From NCBI RefSeq assembly GCF_004168585.1, contig NZ_PGVH01000029.1:201095-265094 (forward strand): a stretch of DNA of 64,000 nucleotides, read 5' to 3'. Position 1 is the stretch's first letter. Each line of letters opens with the position of its first letter. Both the position numbers and the translations under genes were made by a program. This document shows, in pieces, positions 18,248 through 27,050 of this stretch. Origin of the DNA: Shewanella sp. OPT22 (GTDB lineage Bacteria; Pseudomonadota; Gammaproteobacteria; Enterobacterales; Shewanellaceae). A model generated the notes under the pieces. That model saw only the letters and a list, made by a program, of their open reading frames with translations, did not search any database and was not told the origin of the DNA.

Positions 18248-19369
18248 ATGGCTGCTGCAACAATTGCCACAAGCAAAAAACTTGAACACAGATTCGAGCT
18301 TCAAGTCCCTGTATGCAAAGCTGCAATCAAACAATCCTTAAAAGTGGATGGGGAGTTTGATACCAAGCAGTTTAAACTCAAATTTAAACGCGATGAGGTT
18401 TGTGATTTACCAAGCTTTCACCTTAACGTTACTGTATTTCCAGTTATAGACAGAAAATACACCTTTGGCATAAAGACAGAAGTTGACGTTGATGTTGAAC
18501 ATCAACACCAATTCAGACAAATCCAAATCAAAAAAGAGCATTTGGGAAAAATTTTATTAAGCTTTTTCGAAGACCTTAATGCTTGCTTTGATACGAGATC
18601 GACTTGGTTTATCGTTCAACTGCCTGGCTCTAAGTGCAAGTCGTTTGAAGCCTACTCAAAACCAAATATTTCATCATTTTCCTATAATATGGTGCTAAAA
18701 GAACTTGAACCTGCTGTGATCGAACCTGAACAACCACCTGCACTTTTTTCACAGCCAGAAACTGAAAACGGGAAAATACAAATCGAGCTGACACTATCAA
18801 AGACATGGCAACAACTCATAAGCAAAGACTGGAAAGTAGCCCTGTCTAATTGTAAGTTCGCTGCACAATCTAAATACAAAATCTATTTGTGTTTACTCGC
18901 ACTAAAACATATCAACCCAGATTATGAAGCGAAGTCTCTTGATGTACTACACTCGAATGATTTTTCCGTAACCAATATCAACATTCATTTGAAAGATGGC
19001 AGCATACTTAAATTAAGCTTGAAACTAGGTGATGATTCGATAGCCATTAACATGCCAAGTGAGAACACTGTAATAACAGTAGTTCATAATCTCGTTAATA
19101 TTACAGGAACAGGCGCTGAAGAAGTGAAAAGCAGAGTCCAAAAGGCTTATAAATTTGAAGATGAACTTGAAAAAGACAGAAAACAACGTTCCGGAAGAGA
19201 CCATAGAACACCGACAGAATTAAAAATGGAGAAATTACTCGAAGGTTGTGAACTCGTAGAAAGAAGTAAATCATTATTTAGCAATACAAATACCCGAGAG
19301 AACTACGTCAGAGAAGAAACAACATCCAAAAGGAGCGAGGTTTTTCAAGGAAGTCGGGGATTGAGCTGA
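18248..19369 (+). CDS. hypothetical accessory protein, 373 aa
   Basis: I do not recognise a family. It is a soluble protein without signal peptide or membrane segments. The N-terminus MAAATIATSKK is Ala/Thr-rich, similar in style to the neighbouring accessory protein. Two apparently repeated beta-rich modules can be seen: residues about 10-145 (EHRFELQVPVCKAAIKQSLK to SYNMVLKELEP) and about 175-290 (KIQIELTLSKTWQQLI to VVHNLVNITG), joined by a proline-rich linker (EPEQPPALFSQPE). The last 80 residues are highly charged and probably disordered. It ends 9 bases before the convergent flrC stop. Together with 15040-18033 it splits flrC from fliE. Confidence 0.65.
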   Translation: MAAATIATSKKLEHRFELQVPVCKAAIKQSLKVDGEFDTKQFKLKFKRDEVCDLPSFHLNVTVFPVIDRKYTFGIKTEVDVDVEHQHQFRQIQIKKEHLGKILLSFFEDLNACFDTRSTWFIVQLPGSKCKSFEAYSKPNISSFSYNMVLKELEPAVIEPEQPPALFSQPETENGKIQIELTLSKTWQQLISKDWKVALSNCKFAAQSKYKIYLCLLALKHINPDYEAKSLDVLHSNDFSVTNINIHLKDGSILKLSLKLGDDSIAINMPSENTVITVVHNLVNITGTGAEEVKSRVQKAYKFEDELEKDRKQRSGRDHRTPTELKMEKLLEGCELVERSKSLFSNTNTRENYVREETTSKRSEVFQGSRGLS

Positions 19370-19378
19370 ACACGCTCT

Positions 19379-20728
19379 TTACCCCGGAATGCTTATCCCA
19401 GCATCTCGCATTTTTGCCATTTTATAGCGCAAGGTGCGAGGACTGATTCCAAGCTTATCTGCGACTTCTTTACGACTTCCGTTACATTGATTTAGTGTTT
19501 CAAGGATAATCATGTGTTCTTGACTTTGTAACTCATTGCCTAAGCTATCTGAAGCACTACTCGAATTATCAGGTTGCTCTATGTAAGCACTGCCTGGTAC
19601 TTCATTAACATCAATAATGACATCATCAACAACAATTTGCTCACCCTGATGCAAAATCAATGCACGTTGAACGACATTATCCAGCTCCCGAACATTACCT
19701 GGCCAGCGATGCATTAATAGTTTCCGGCAAGCCAACTCATCAAGCTCAGGTGTAACCATCAGCCCCTGTTTTTGACTGTGACGCCCAATAAGATGTTTAG
19801 CCAATGGAATGATATCGGCTGGGCGCTGATAAAGTGCAGGCCACGTTAGGGGAAATACGTTTATTCGATAATAAAGATCTTCTCTGAATTTACCTGACTC
19901 AGCCATTGCTTTTAAATCACGATTTGATGTCGCTAATACACGTACATCAAGCTCAATGGTTTTTCTACCGCCGAGTCTTTCAACTTCACGCTCTTGAAGT
20001 ACACGCAGCAACTTCGCTTGCAATCCAATTTCCATTTCTGAAATTTCATCAAGAAGCAACGTACCACCTTGAGCTTGCTCGAACTTACCAGGGCAAGCCT
20101 GATGTGCGCCAGTAAATGCGCCTTTTTCATAACCGAATAATGTAGCTTCAAGCATATTTTCAGGGATAGCAGCACAGTTAATTGCGACAAATGGTTGTTC
20201 TTTTCTGGCGCTATTTTGGTGAATATAACGCGCCATGACTTCTTTGCCGGATCCGCTGGGCCCCATAATCATTACTGACGCCTCTGATTTTGCGACTCGT
20301 TTAGCTAAAGAAAATAAATTTATACTTTTTTCATCTTCAGCAATCGGCTTTTCAACATCAATTTTATTCGGTAAATAACGACTGACTTGATTTAATAACA
20401 CTTCAGTCGCAAAAGGTTTAGATAAGTAATCTACGGCACCGAGTTTTATTGCCTCAACAGCGGCATTAACGGTTGCGTAGGCAGTCATCATCAATACGGG
20501 GACGTTCTGGTGATGCACAGTGACATAATTCAATAAGCCAATACCACCAATGCCGTCCATTTGAACATCACTGATGATCATATCGAAAGTTTGGCTTTTG
20601 AGTGCAATGATTGCATCTTCACCGCAGCTTACATCCAAACACTCATACTGTGCGATTAAAAGCGTATCCACTAAAGCTTCACGCAATGAAGCGTCATCTT
20701 CTACAAGTAATATCTTTGCTTGGCTCAT
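19379..20728 (-). CDS. flrC: sigma-54-dependent response regulator FlrC (FleR-like)
   Basis: Transcription activator of the hook and basal-body operons, phosphorylated by FlrB. The N-terminal receiver domain has its phospho-acceptor Asp in DMIISDVQMDG. The central AAA+ domain has Walker A GPSGSGKE, the sigma-54 contact loop GAFTGA and LLLDEISEME. The C-terminal Fis-type helix-turn-helix is NGSRKEVADKLGISPRTLRY. I start at the ATG at 20728 because GAGGTG, the upstream GTG alternative included, is better read as its ribosome-binding site. The flrB stop is 15 bases upstream. In related genomes fliE follows directly; here two foreign genes intervene. Confidence 0.96.
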   Translation of the reverse strand: MSQAKILLVEDDASLREALVDTLLIAQYECLDVSCGEDAIIALKSQTFDMIISDVQMDGIGGIGLLNYVTVHHQNVPVLMMTAYATVNAAVEAIKLGAVDYLSKPFATEVLLNQVSRYLPNKIDVEKPIAEDEKSINLFSLAKRVAKSEASVMIMGPSGSGKEVMARYIHQNSARKEQPFVAINCAAIPENMLEATLFGYEKGAFTGAHQACPGKFEQAQGGTLLLDEISEMEIGLQAKLLRVLQEREVERLGGRKTIELDVRVLATSNRDLKAMAESGKFREDLYYRINVFPLTWPALYQRPADIIPLAKHLIGRHSQKQGLMVTPELDELACRKLLMHRWPGNVRELDNVVQRALILHQGEQIVVDDVIIDVNEVPGSAYIEQPDNSSSASDSLGNELQSQEHMIILETLNQCNGSRKEVADKLGISPRTLRYKMAKMRDAGISIPG

Positions 20729-20743
20729 AGTTAACACCTCAAA

Positions 20744-21718
20744 TTATGCTGCAGCAGACAATGCTGGAAAACTCAGAACAAAATGACATCCCTTACCCAA
20801 CTCACAATTCAGGTTAAGATTGCCGCAATGATTCATCACAACTGACTGCACAACGGCTAAGCCTAGCCCGGTGCCTTGCGATTTCGTGGTATAGAATGGC
20901 TCTAGAATTTGCTTCTGTTGGTTTTTATCAATGCCTGCGCCATTATCTATCACCTCAAGAAACAACTGAGAATGGCTTTGACTCGCTTTCACTACAACTT
21001 CAGTAGCACCAGCCTCTAAGCTATTCATGACTAAATTATTGACTGCTGATCCGAGCGCATTACCGTTAGCTAACAATTTCGATGAAGAAGAATCTATCAA
21101 TGTCAGCTTGCAGTTTTGCTTTTGCAAAATCGGCTCACAATCAGCCTGAACTTGAGAAATAACATCTGTTAAGTAGGTTTCTTCACCTTGCTGCTCTTGT
21201 CGCCCTCTTGCCATGAGCAACATATCATTGACCTGTCTTTCAAGCTGATTAAGGCGGTCAATCAACTTCAATTGAAACTTAGATTTACTCGACTCAGGCA
21301 ATTTAGGGTTCGTAAGATTAGTTGCGTAGAGCATTGCAGCCGAGAGCGGTGTTCTTACTTGGTGGGCAAGTTTCGCCACCATTTTCCCGAGAGCGGATAA
21401 ACGTTGAAGATGTGAGATATTATTTTGCAGTTGTCGGGTTTCAGTCAGATCCGTTAGTACAATGAGCTGTCCGCCCTCTTCTTCAAGCGGAGTGATTGCC
21501 AACTTTACTCGACGTCCATTTTTTAATGAAACTTCATGACCGTCATCTTTTTGAGGTGCAAAAGAGCGTTGAATAATGGATATCCAACTTTGACCTTCTA
21601 GCGGCTCGCCAAGTAATGAAATCGCAACAGGATTTGTCTGCGACACTATTCCATTTCTATCCAAGATCACAACACCTGAAGGCATAGCTTCAAGAATTCG
21701 TTCCATTCGATCCGACAT
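20744..21718 (-). CDS. flrB: flagellar sensor histidine kinase FlrB (FleS-like)
   Basis: Soluble histidine kinase that phosphorylates FlrC. The 324-aa protein has an N-terminal PAS domain (RILEAMPSGVVILDRNGIV), then a HisKA domain with the phospho-His in KLAHQVRTPLSAAMLYATNL. The HATPase domain follows with N-box AVNNLVMNSLEAGA, G1 box DNGAGI and G2 box GTGLGLAVV. No transmembrane helices are present, in line with cytoplasmic FlrB. A sigma-54 promoter match lies 80 bases upstream, so flrBC is probably turned on by FlrA. Confidence 0.95.
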   Translation of the reverse strand: MSDRMERILEAMPSGVVILDRNGIVSQTNPVAISLLGEPLEGQSWISIIQRSFAPQKDDGHEVSLKNGRRVKLAITPLEEEGGQLIVLTDLTETRQLQNNISHLQRLSALGKMVAKLAHQVRTPLSAAMLYATNLTNPKLPESSKSKFQLKLIDRLNQLERQVNDMLLMARGRQEQQGEETYLTDVISQVQADCEPILQKQNCKLTLIDSSSSKLLANGNALGSAVNNLVMNSLEAGATEVVVKASQSHSQLFLEVIDNGAGIDKNQQKQILEPFYTTKSQGTGLGLAVVQSVVMNHCGNLNLNCELGKGCHFVLSFPALSAAA

Positions 21719-21797
21719 ATGGCAACCTCGCTCATACTTGAAAACGCCTCAATCAGAAAATTGATCACGTCAAAAAAATATCAATATGAATGCGAAA

Positions 21798-21813
21798 GCA
21801 TTAACTGTGCCAG
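21798..21813 (-). promoter_or_regulatory. sigma-54 promoter upstream of flrB
   Basis: On the minus strand the sequence is CTGGCACAGTTAATGC: TGGCAC, then GC at the required 10-base spacing from GG. The -12 element reads ATGC instead of TTGC. It lies about 80 bases before the flrB start and after the end of the region downstream of flrA. It fits the known FlrA-dependent, RpoN-dependent expression of flrBC in Vibrio. Confidence 0.75.
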
Positions 21814-21888
21814 TGAAAGCTATAGAGGCGATAGATACAAAAAAGGCTTTAGTATTGAACTAAAGCCTTATTCAGGTAAACAATGGAA

Positions 21889-23322
21889 TTAATCTTTATT
21901 TAAACCATATTTACGCATTTTTTCCACAAGCGTTGTGCGGCGAATACCCAACATTTCCGCAGCTCGTGCAACAACACTGTCCTGTTGATCTAATGCTTGG
22001 CGAATCATGTCGATTTCAAGCTCAGCCAATAAGTCTTTTAAGTTCACACCTTCAGGTGGTAACTCACTTGGGAATCGTGTTTCTGGTATTTCCACTGGTT
22101 CTTCATCATTAAAGATGGCCGCTAACGCATCGCGCTCAGCCTGTTCTTCACTGATCTCAACCTGATACTCAGGGACATCGATATGACGGTATTTATGAGG
22201 TAAGTCATTCACATCCACTAAACCGCCAGGGAATAGGATGGTTAAGCGTTCTACTAAATTTGAAAGCTCACGAACGTTACCTGACCACGTATGCTCTTTT
22301 AACGAATCAATGGCTCTTTGCGTAAAACGAACTTTACCGCGGCCTTCGTTATATACACGCGCAACCAACTCTTGCAATAACAGAGGAATATCTTCATGAC
22401 GCTCTTTCAATGAAGGCATTTCAATTGGAAATACGTTCAAGCGATAATATAAATCTTCACGGAAACTATCTTCAGTGATCATCTTATCAAGGTCACGGTG
22501 AGTTGCCGCAACAACACGCACATCCGTTTTTAATGTCTTAGTGCCACCAACTCGCTCAAATACTCTCTCTTGAAGAACACGAAGTAATTTCACCTGCATT
22601 TGCAAAGGCATATCACCAATTTCATCTAAGAAGAGTGTCCCACCTTCGGCAAGCTCAAAACGACCTTTACGAGCGGTGATTGCACCAGTAAAGGATCCTT
22701 TTTCATGACCAAACAGTTCTGACTCAAGCAGTTCAGGAGGAATAGCCCCACAGTTAACGGGAATAAATGGGCCCTCACGGCGTTCAGACATATAATGGAT
22801 ATTACGTGCCACTACTTCTTTACCTGTGCCAGACTCACCCAAAATCAACACTGTAGCATCAGATCCAGCTACTTGATTAATCATGTGGCGAACTTGGTTA
22901 ATTCCTTCACTCCGACCAACAAGGCTACGGAAGAGTTTTGTCTGATTAACACTGGTAGGAACTTCGATACGCTTAGCTTGACCAAAGACCTGACAAAAAT
23001 GTAATAACTCAGTTAATTGAGGATATGAAAGTGGTTCGTTCACAGAGCCAACAATATTACTGGCGTCTAGAGAAGTATCTCCAGCTAAAGCAATAAATGG
23101 TTGGTGCGGTAATTGGCGAACGATTCCTTGAATCGCTTCTTGAAAATTTGAATTTTGCTCAACAATGATAGCTCTAAAACGATTTCCTTGAGTAAGGCTA
23201 ACTAGCTTATCGATTGAAACAAATTCAACTTGTTCACCCAAAAATTCTAAAATACAAACCAAACGATTAAATCGTTCTGGTTCTGCTCCGACAAGTAAAA
23301 TTCGTTGATCTATTTGCATCAT
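21889..23322 (-). CDS. flrA: master flagellar regulator FlrA (FleQ family)
   Basis: Sigma-54 activator at the top of the polar flagellar cascade. The 477-aa protein has a FleQ-type N-terminal domain ([20 protein letters not shown]) that lacks a normal phosphorylation pocket. The AAA+ core has Walker A GESGTGKE and the sigma-54 loop written GSFTGA, where most family members have GAFTGA. The C-terminal Fis-type helix-turn-helix is [20 protein letters not shown]. In FleQ and FlrA the AAA+ domain can bind cyclic di-GMP; this is family knowledge and was not checked residue by residue. It is flanked by fliS upstream and flrB downstream. Confidence 0.95.
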   Translation of the reverse strand: MMQIDQRILLVGAEPERFNRLVCILEFLGEQVEFVSIDKLVSLTQGNRFRAIIVEQNSNFQEAIQGIVRQLPHQPFIALAGDTSLDASNIVGSVNEPLSYPQLTELLHFCQVFGQAKRIEVPTSVNQTKLFRSLVGRSEGINQVRHMINQVAGSDATVLILGESGTGKEVVARNIHYMSERREGPFIPVNCGAIPPELLESELFGHEKGSFTGAITARKGRFELAEGGTLFLDEIGDMPLQMQVKLLRVLQERVFERVGGTKTLKTDVRVVAATHRDLDKMITEDSFREDLYYRLNVFPIEMPSLKERHEDIPLLLQELVARVYNEGRGKVRFTQRAIDSLKEHTWSGNVRELSNLVERLTILFPGGLVDVNDLPHKYRHIDVPEYQVEISEEQAERDALAAIFNDEEPVEIPETRFPSELPPEGVNLKDLLAELEIDMIRQALDQQDSVVARAAEMLGIRRTTLVEKMRKYGLNKD

Positions 23323-23812
23323 TTAAAAGGCCATCAATGCGCTAAGGTCGTCTCGCGTAGTACAATCAATTTTGTTGTTATTTTCAGTATTACGTTTAGT
23401 GATTTTATGTTATCCAATCGTGAACACTTATAATCCACGAGGCATATTGTATTATCAAGCAGAGATAAGCAAGTCCAACTTAGCTATTCTTTCGCTCTCA
23501 TCTGTTTATAGCTCAAAATACACACAACCGCAGTTTTAATTGTCAAAAAAGTGACTTTCTACGAAATTTTAACACTTAAAAACTGTTGTCTTTATAACAA
23601 GGCGACTGGTTTTTCCATTTCTTAAAATTATATCTAAACTCACAGCCAGAGCGAAACAGACAAATACAGAAGTTTGCTGAAACGAGCTACAAAAGTGCTG
23701 AAAGTATAGTGGTAAAACAGTGAAGAAATAAATTGTTTTCACTGCTGTTAACTGGTGTTGAATTAACTGTTCACTTCACCAGTTACAGCAATAAACTTGA
23801 TACACTATGTCT
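23323..23812. other. intergenic region between fliS and flrA
   Basis: About 490 bases of AT-rich DNA without an ORF. It should contain the flrA promoter and untranslated leader; I could not identify a clear sigma-54 or sigma-28 element, so a sigma-70 promoter is likely. At its fliS end lies a bulged hairpin (23743-23790) that may end the fliS transcript. Confidence 0.5.
23743..23790 (-). terminator. bulged hairpin downstream of fliS
   Basis: TGCTGTTAACTGGTG (23743-23757) pairs with CACCAGTTACAGCA (23777-23790) with a single bulged base and a 19-base loop. Read on the minus strand it is followed by an A/T-rich stretch and not by a clean U-run. It begins about 20 bases after the fliS stop, so a role in ending the flaG-fliD-fliS transcript is plausible. 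Confidence 0.45.
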
Positions 23813-24214
23813 CTAGCTCGCATGAGCTGTGATATTGTGCTCTTCTTGAGGAATTTGATCCCACGCTTCTTTGATCGTTCTTAAGATCTCAGAAACATCA
23901 TCTAATACAGCTGTGTCATTGTTAACATTTGCTTGTGATAACCCTGATAGAACAAAATCGTATAAGCTATTTAGATTTTGGCCAATTTCAGAGTCGTCCA
24001 TTACTAAACAACCTCGTAAACCTTGAACAATACCGATAGCTTTACCGATTAAAGCACCTTTGCTTGCAATATCGTTGTTGTCGATTGCATGCTTAGACTG
24101 AGCAATTCGTTCTAACGCACCCGCAAATAACATTTGCGTAATACGATGTGGTGATGCCTCTGATAACTGGCTGTCCACCGATACTTTACGGTAAGACTGT
24201 AAAGAGCCTCTCAT
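23813..24214 (-). CDS. fliS: flagellin export chaperone FliS
   Basis: Binds the C-terminus of flagellin and keeps it unfolded until export. The 133-aa helical protein shows the FliS pattern: SYRKVSVDSQLSEASPHRITQMLFAGALERI, then the AIGIVQGLRGCLVMDD helix, and LNSLYDFVLSGLSQANVNND. The C-terminus is slightly extended (EEHNITAHAS). It lies 6 bases after the fliT-like gene and is the last gene of the flaG-fliD group. Confidence 0.96.
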   Translation of the reverse strand: MRGSLQSYRKVSVDSQLSEASPHRITQMLFAGALERIAQSKHAIDNNDIASKGALIGKAIGIVQGLRGCLVMDDSEIGQNLNSLYDFVLSGLSQANVNNDTAVLDDVSEILRTIKEAWDQIPQEEHNITAHAS

Positions 24215-24220
24215 GGATAC

Positions 24221-24562
24221 CTACCTACTTTTATTTACTGATTGATATAAACCAACTTTTTGACTGCTCGCCTTCATCTTAGTTATCGCATCGTAATAAA
24301 ATTTGCGATGTTCTGTTAGCCTGTCAATAAAGTTCTGTCCTAGCGCTTTTTGCTGAGTTAAAAATCCACCTAACTCTTCGGTATCGGATTCTTTATTTAA
24401 CTCATTCAACAATTTTTGACGCTTATCAATTTGATCGAGCAAAGAGGATGCCAGATCTTCAGCTTTATTGAAGTCATTATCACGACTTGCTGCTAATCCA
24501 GTAATAATTTGATTAATTTCTGCATTGACGCTGTTGATCTTGGCCATTACTACTTCATTCAT
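24221..24562 (-). CDS. FliT/FlaI-like flagellar chaperone
   Basis: A 113-aa helical protein located between fliD and fliS, where Vibrio has flaI and enterics have fliT. The sequence is coiled-coil-like (LASSLLDQIDKRQKLLNELN, LTEHRKFYYDAITKMKASS) with no membrane segment. FliT-type proteins act as export chaperones for the filament cap FliD. Sequence similarity to FliT is weak in this group, so the assignment rests on position, size and helicity. The start at 24562 has an AAAGG site at good spacing; an internal ATG 15 bases later is less likely. Confidence 0.75.
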   Translation of the reverse strand: MNEVVMAKINSVNAEINQIITGLAASRDNDFNKAEDLASSLLDQIDKRQKLLNELNKESDTEELGGFLTQQKALGQNFIDRLTEHRKFYYDAITKMKASSQKVGLYQSVNKSR

Positions 24563-24586
24563 CGCACTAACCTTTAGGATTTCAAG

Positions 24587-25966
24587 TTATTGATTTCTTG
24601 TGAAACCAGGTAAAGAACTCAATGCACTTTGTATCTGTCCTAACTGCCCATTAAGTTCTGCTACTGCAGCATCCATAGCATTGTATTGCTTAGTTAGACG
24701 TTGTTCGTAAGAAACCATTCTCAAGTTTAAAGCATCTCGATCATCTTGAATTCGACTGACTTGGCGATCAACGCTCTCATCCCTTGAATCTAGAATACCA
24801 CCTGTTTGAGTATACACTTCCATCTTAGCGGTGATGTCAGCAACAAAACCAGTATCCTCAGCTGCGAAAAACTCTGACATGTCAGACAAATTATTATCCA
24901 GTGCATCATCTAACTTATCATCGTCGATTTCTAAAGTGCCATCTCGAGTCGTTGAAATGCCAAATTCAGCTAAACGTAGCTCATCATCTTCTGTACTGAA
25001 ACCACTTGATATTGACGATCGTAGCTGAGATTCGATACCTCGAACCATCGAGTCACCCTGAAAAATCGAAGATTGGTTTGTATCAGCATTGAAGCTGGTT
25101 AAACCATCAATGGTACTCATTAAACTATTGTAAGCTTCGACAAATTCTTCAACTTCTTTTTTCGCTTTCTCTTTATCTGGCTCAACTTTTATGGTGATGG
25201 ATTCTTCAGTATCCGCTTTCTTTAGATCGAGCGTGATACCGGTGATCACATTTTCCATTTCATTCGACTGAGAAGTAATAACTAAACCATCGACCACCAC
25301 TTCAGCATTCACTGGAGGCTGCAGCTCTGCATCAGAACGGCTCATGTCAAAGGTACTATTCAAGCCTGAACCAGTCGTACCATCGGCATTGGTTGCCGTA
25401 ACGTCGATGGTATTATCAGTACCCGTTTTATCAGACGTAAGTACTAATTTAGAAGTAGACCCACTGTTAATGATGGTAGCAGTAACGCCTACATTATCAT
25501 CAGAATCGTTAATCGCTCGCATTACATCTTGCAATGAGTCCTCAGCGCTAACATTAATGTCAAAGTCTTCATCGCCGACTTTAAAGTTTAACGTGCCTTC
25601 CCCGACGGGTGCCGTGATATCAGCAACATCTTCGGTACCTAGCTTTTGGCTTTGAGCAAGTTGGTTTACTGTCACGTTATAGCTGCCGGCAACTGCATTT
25701 TCGTCTGCTTTAGCCGTAAAGTAATCTTTATCGGGCACGCTGACTTTATTGCCTAAAAATGTCTCGATGTCTTCGAGTTTTTCTAGTGAGTCAGTAAAGG
25801 TGGTTATCGCACTTTTGAGTGAGCCAATGGCTGAAATTTCAGCAGTAAACCTTGCTTCACTTTGGTTCAACCGGGCATCTTTTGGTCCTCGCTCTGCACC
25901 CACTAACGAGCTAACGATGCCACCAATATCTAAACCTGTACCTTGACCTTGTAATGCGATACTCAT
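24587..25966 (-). CDS. fliD: flagellar filament cap protein FliD
   Basis: Hook-associated protein 2, which forms the cap that folds flagellin at the filament tip. The 459-aa product has the conserved N-terminal region (GLDIGGIVSSLVGAERGPKDARL) and the variable D2/D3 region with the repeat-like VNQLAQSQKLGT and SAEDSLQDVMRAIND segments. The C-terminal domain has FVEAYNSLMSTIDGLT, LAEFGISTTRDGTLEID and SRIQDDRDALNLRMVSYEQRLTKQYNAMDAAVAELN. It follows flaG by 42 bases. Confidence 0.97.
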   Translation of the reverse strand: MSIALQGQGTGLDIGGIVSSLVGAERGPKDARLNQSEARFTAEISAIGSLKSAITTFTDSLEKLEDIETFLGNKVSVPDKDYFTAKADENAVAGSYNVTVNQLAQSQKLGTEDVADITAPVGEGTLNFKVGDEDFDINVSAEDSLQDVMRAINDSDDNVGVTATIINSGSTSKLVLTSDKTGTDNTIDVTATNADGTTGSGLNSTFDMSRSDAELQPPVNAEVVVDGLVITSQSNEMENVITGITLDLKKADTEESITIKVEPDKEKAKKEVEEFVEAYNSLMSTIDGLTSFNADTNQSSIFQGDSMVRGIESQLRSSISSGFSTEDDELRLAEFGISTTRDGTLEIDDDKLDDALDNNLSDMSEFFAAEDTGFVADITAKMEVYTQTGGILDSRDESVDRQVSRIQDDRDALNLRMVSYEQRLTKQYNAMDAAVAELNGQLGQIQSALSSLPGFTRNQ

Positions 25967-26008
25967 TTCTGACTCCGAAGTAATGCGATTTTGACGTTAA
26001 GCGTCAAT

Positions 26009-26389
26009 TTACACTTCTGTTTTTAATAACAAACCTGATATTTCAGCAAATTTTTCAGCAAGCTTAATGGCCTCTTCTGACGGAATTTGACGAATGACTT
26101 CACCAGAACTCGTGTCAGTTACACTGATTACGGTTTTACCACTGTCATCATTCACTTGAAACTGAATGCTTTTATGCGACAGCGCCATCATTTCAGTAAG
26201 CTCATTTGCAGTACTTTCTAAAGCGCCAATATTTTCCGCTTTTGCCGCTTCCTCTACACGAGGATTGCCGCCCTGTACTGCATTAATATCTTGTTGCTCC
26301 GTCTTTTGAAGCGGTGCAACGTCAATTTGCTGATTGACCTTCTTTTCTTTAGCAACATTTGAGCCAGTTGCAACTGTGTTCATGTCCAT
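26009..26389 (-). CDS. flaG: FlaG family protein
   Basis: Small flagellar protein that influences filament length in several species. The 126-aa protein has a disordered, Gln/Asn/Lys-rich N-terminal half and the conserved FlaG C-terminal half: LSHKSIQFQVNDDSGKTVIS, then SGEVIRQIPSEEAIKLAEKF. It is the first gene of flaG-fliD-fliT-fliS and has a near-perfect sigma-28 promoter about 145 bases upstream. Length and context are typical of polar-flagellar loci. Confidence 0.93.
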   Translation of the reverse strand: MDMNTVATGSNVAKEKKVNQQIDVAPLQKTEQQDINAVQGGNPRVEEAAKAENIGALESTANELTEMMALSHKSIQFQVNDDSGKTVISVTDTSSGEVIRQIPSEEAIKLAEKFAEISGLLLKTEV

Positions 26390-26533
26390 TTGCCTTCTCC
26401 TTACGGAAATTAGTCCTAATACTTCTTTCTATCGAGTGATTAGGAACCTAGGACTTGTTGTGTACTTAGGTTCTGCTCACTCGGTGTTTGTCGAGATCAC
26501 ATTTACCACCTGTTGGTTTTCTCGTTCTCTACT

Positions 26534-26560
26534 TTATCGGCGGGTATCTTAAAAGCTTTA
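26534..26560 (-). promoter_or_regulatory. sigma-28 (FliA) promoter for flaG-fliD-fliS
   Basis: On the minus strand TAAA is followed by exactly 15 bases and then GCCGATAA. This is an exact match to the FliA consensus TAAA-N15-GCCGATAA. It lies about 145 bases before the flaG start codon. Late flagellar genes such as fliD and flagellin are the usual FliA targets, so the function is well supported although FliA itself is outside the window. Confidence 0.9.
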
Positions 26561-26689
26561 TGGTTTTGTTTTTTATTGCGTATTAATGAAACTTCTTCGA
26601 AGTTTAAAAGTCGTGAGGAACTGTTGTCGCCTGCAGGGTTACATGTTTATTTATTGAAGATATGCGGTATAAGGGCTGGGTCATCCAAT

Positions 26690-26935
26690 TGAAGCTGTTG
26701 AAGATATTTTTGAATATGAAATGACGTAAGCCTGACAGGGATGTCAGGCTAGACTCAGTGGGACAGGACGTCCCATCTGAGGCGTTAGTTATTTATTCAA
26801 AAATATCTGAAACGCTTAGCTTCGTTGGGGCGGCATGGGGTTTCCAAAGGGGCGTTTGCTGGAGAACGCCCCTTTGGGCGGTGTGGTGTGCAGCACCACG
26901 ACTTTATAGATTTCGAAGAAATCTCATCCCTAGTC
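26690..26935. repeat. multi-hairpin structured element between flaG and flagellin
   Basis: Several nested or tandem inverted repeats occur in about 240 bases. There is an outer perfect 15-bp pair AGATATTTTTGAATA (26702-26716) and its complement (26794-26808). It encloses AGCCTGACA/TGTCAGGCT (26729-26750) and CTCAG-TGGGAC/GTCCCA-CTGAG (26754-26781). Outside lies a perfect 13-bp stem CCAAAGGGGCGTT (26844-26856) with its complement (26865-26877). Smaller hairpins GTGGTG/CACCAC and GATTTC/GAAATC follow. The GC-rich segments stand out from the AT-rich surroundings. It looks like a mobile palindromic repeat or a structured RNA, with no ORF of its own. Confidence 0.6.
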
Positions 26936-26947
26936 GAATTCGAATGT

Positions 26948-26977
26948 AAAAGAGCCACTCAAACGAGTGACTCTTTT
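26948..26977 (-). terminator. terminator of the flagellin gene
   Basis: A hairpin with arms AAAAGAG-CACTC and GAGTG-CTCTTTT, a 4-base loop and one mismatch in the stem. Read on the minus strand it ends in a run of T. It lies about 75 bases after the flagellin stop codon and so is the likely Rho-independent end of that transcript. Confidence 0.75.
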
Positions 26978-27014
26978 AAAGCCGCTAGATTATCGACATA
27001 CAGGACTGTCGTTA

Positions 27015-27045
27015 TTTCATTTCCAGCCTACGCTGGTATGACGGT
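27015..27045. repeat. REP-like fragment next to the flagellin stop
   Basis: On the minus strand the sequence reads CGTCATACCAGCGTAGGCTGG, the form of a common gammaproteobacterial REP unit (GTCATACC...CTGG with an internal CCAGC/GCTGG palindrome). It lies just beyond the flagellin stop codon, between the gene and its terminator. Classification is by resemblance only. Confidence 0.5.
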
Positions 27046-27050
27046 AGAAT

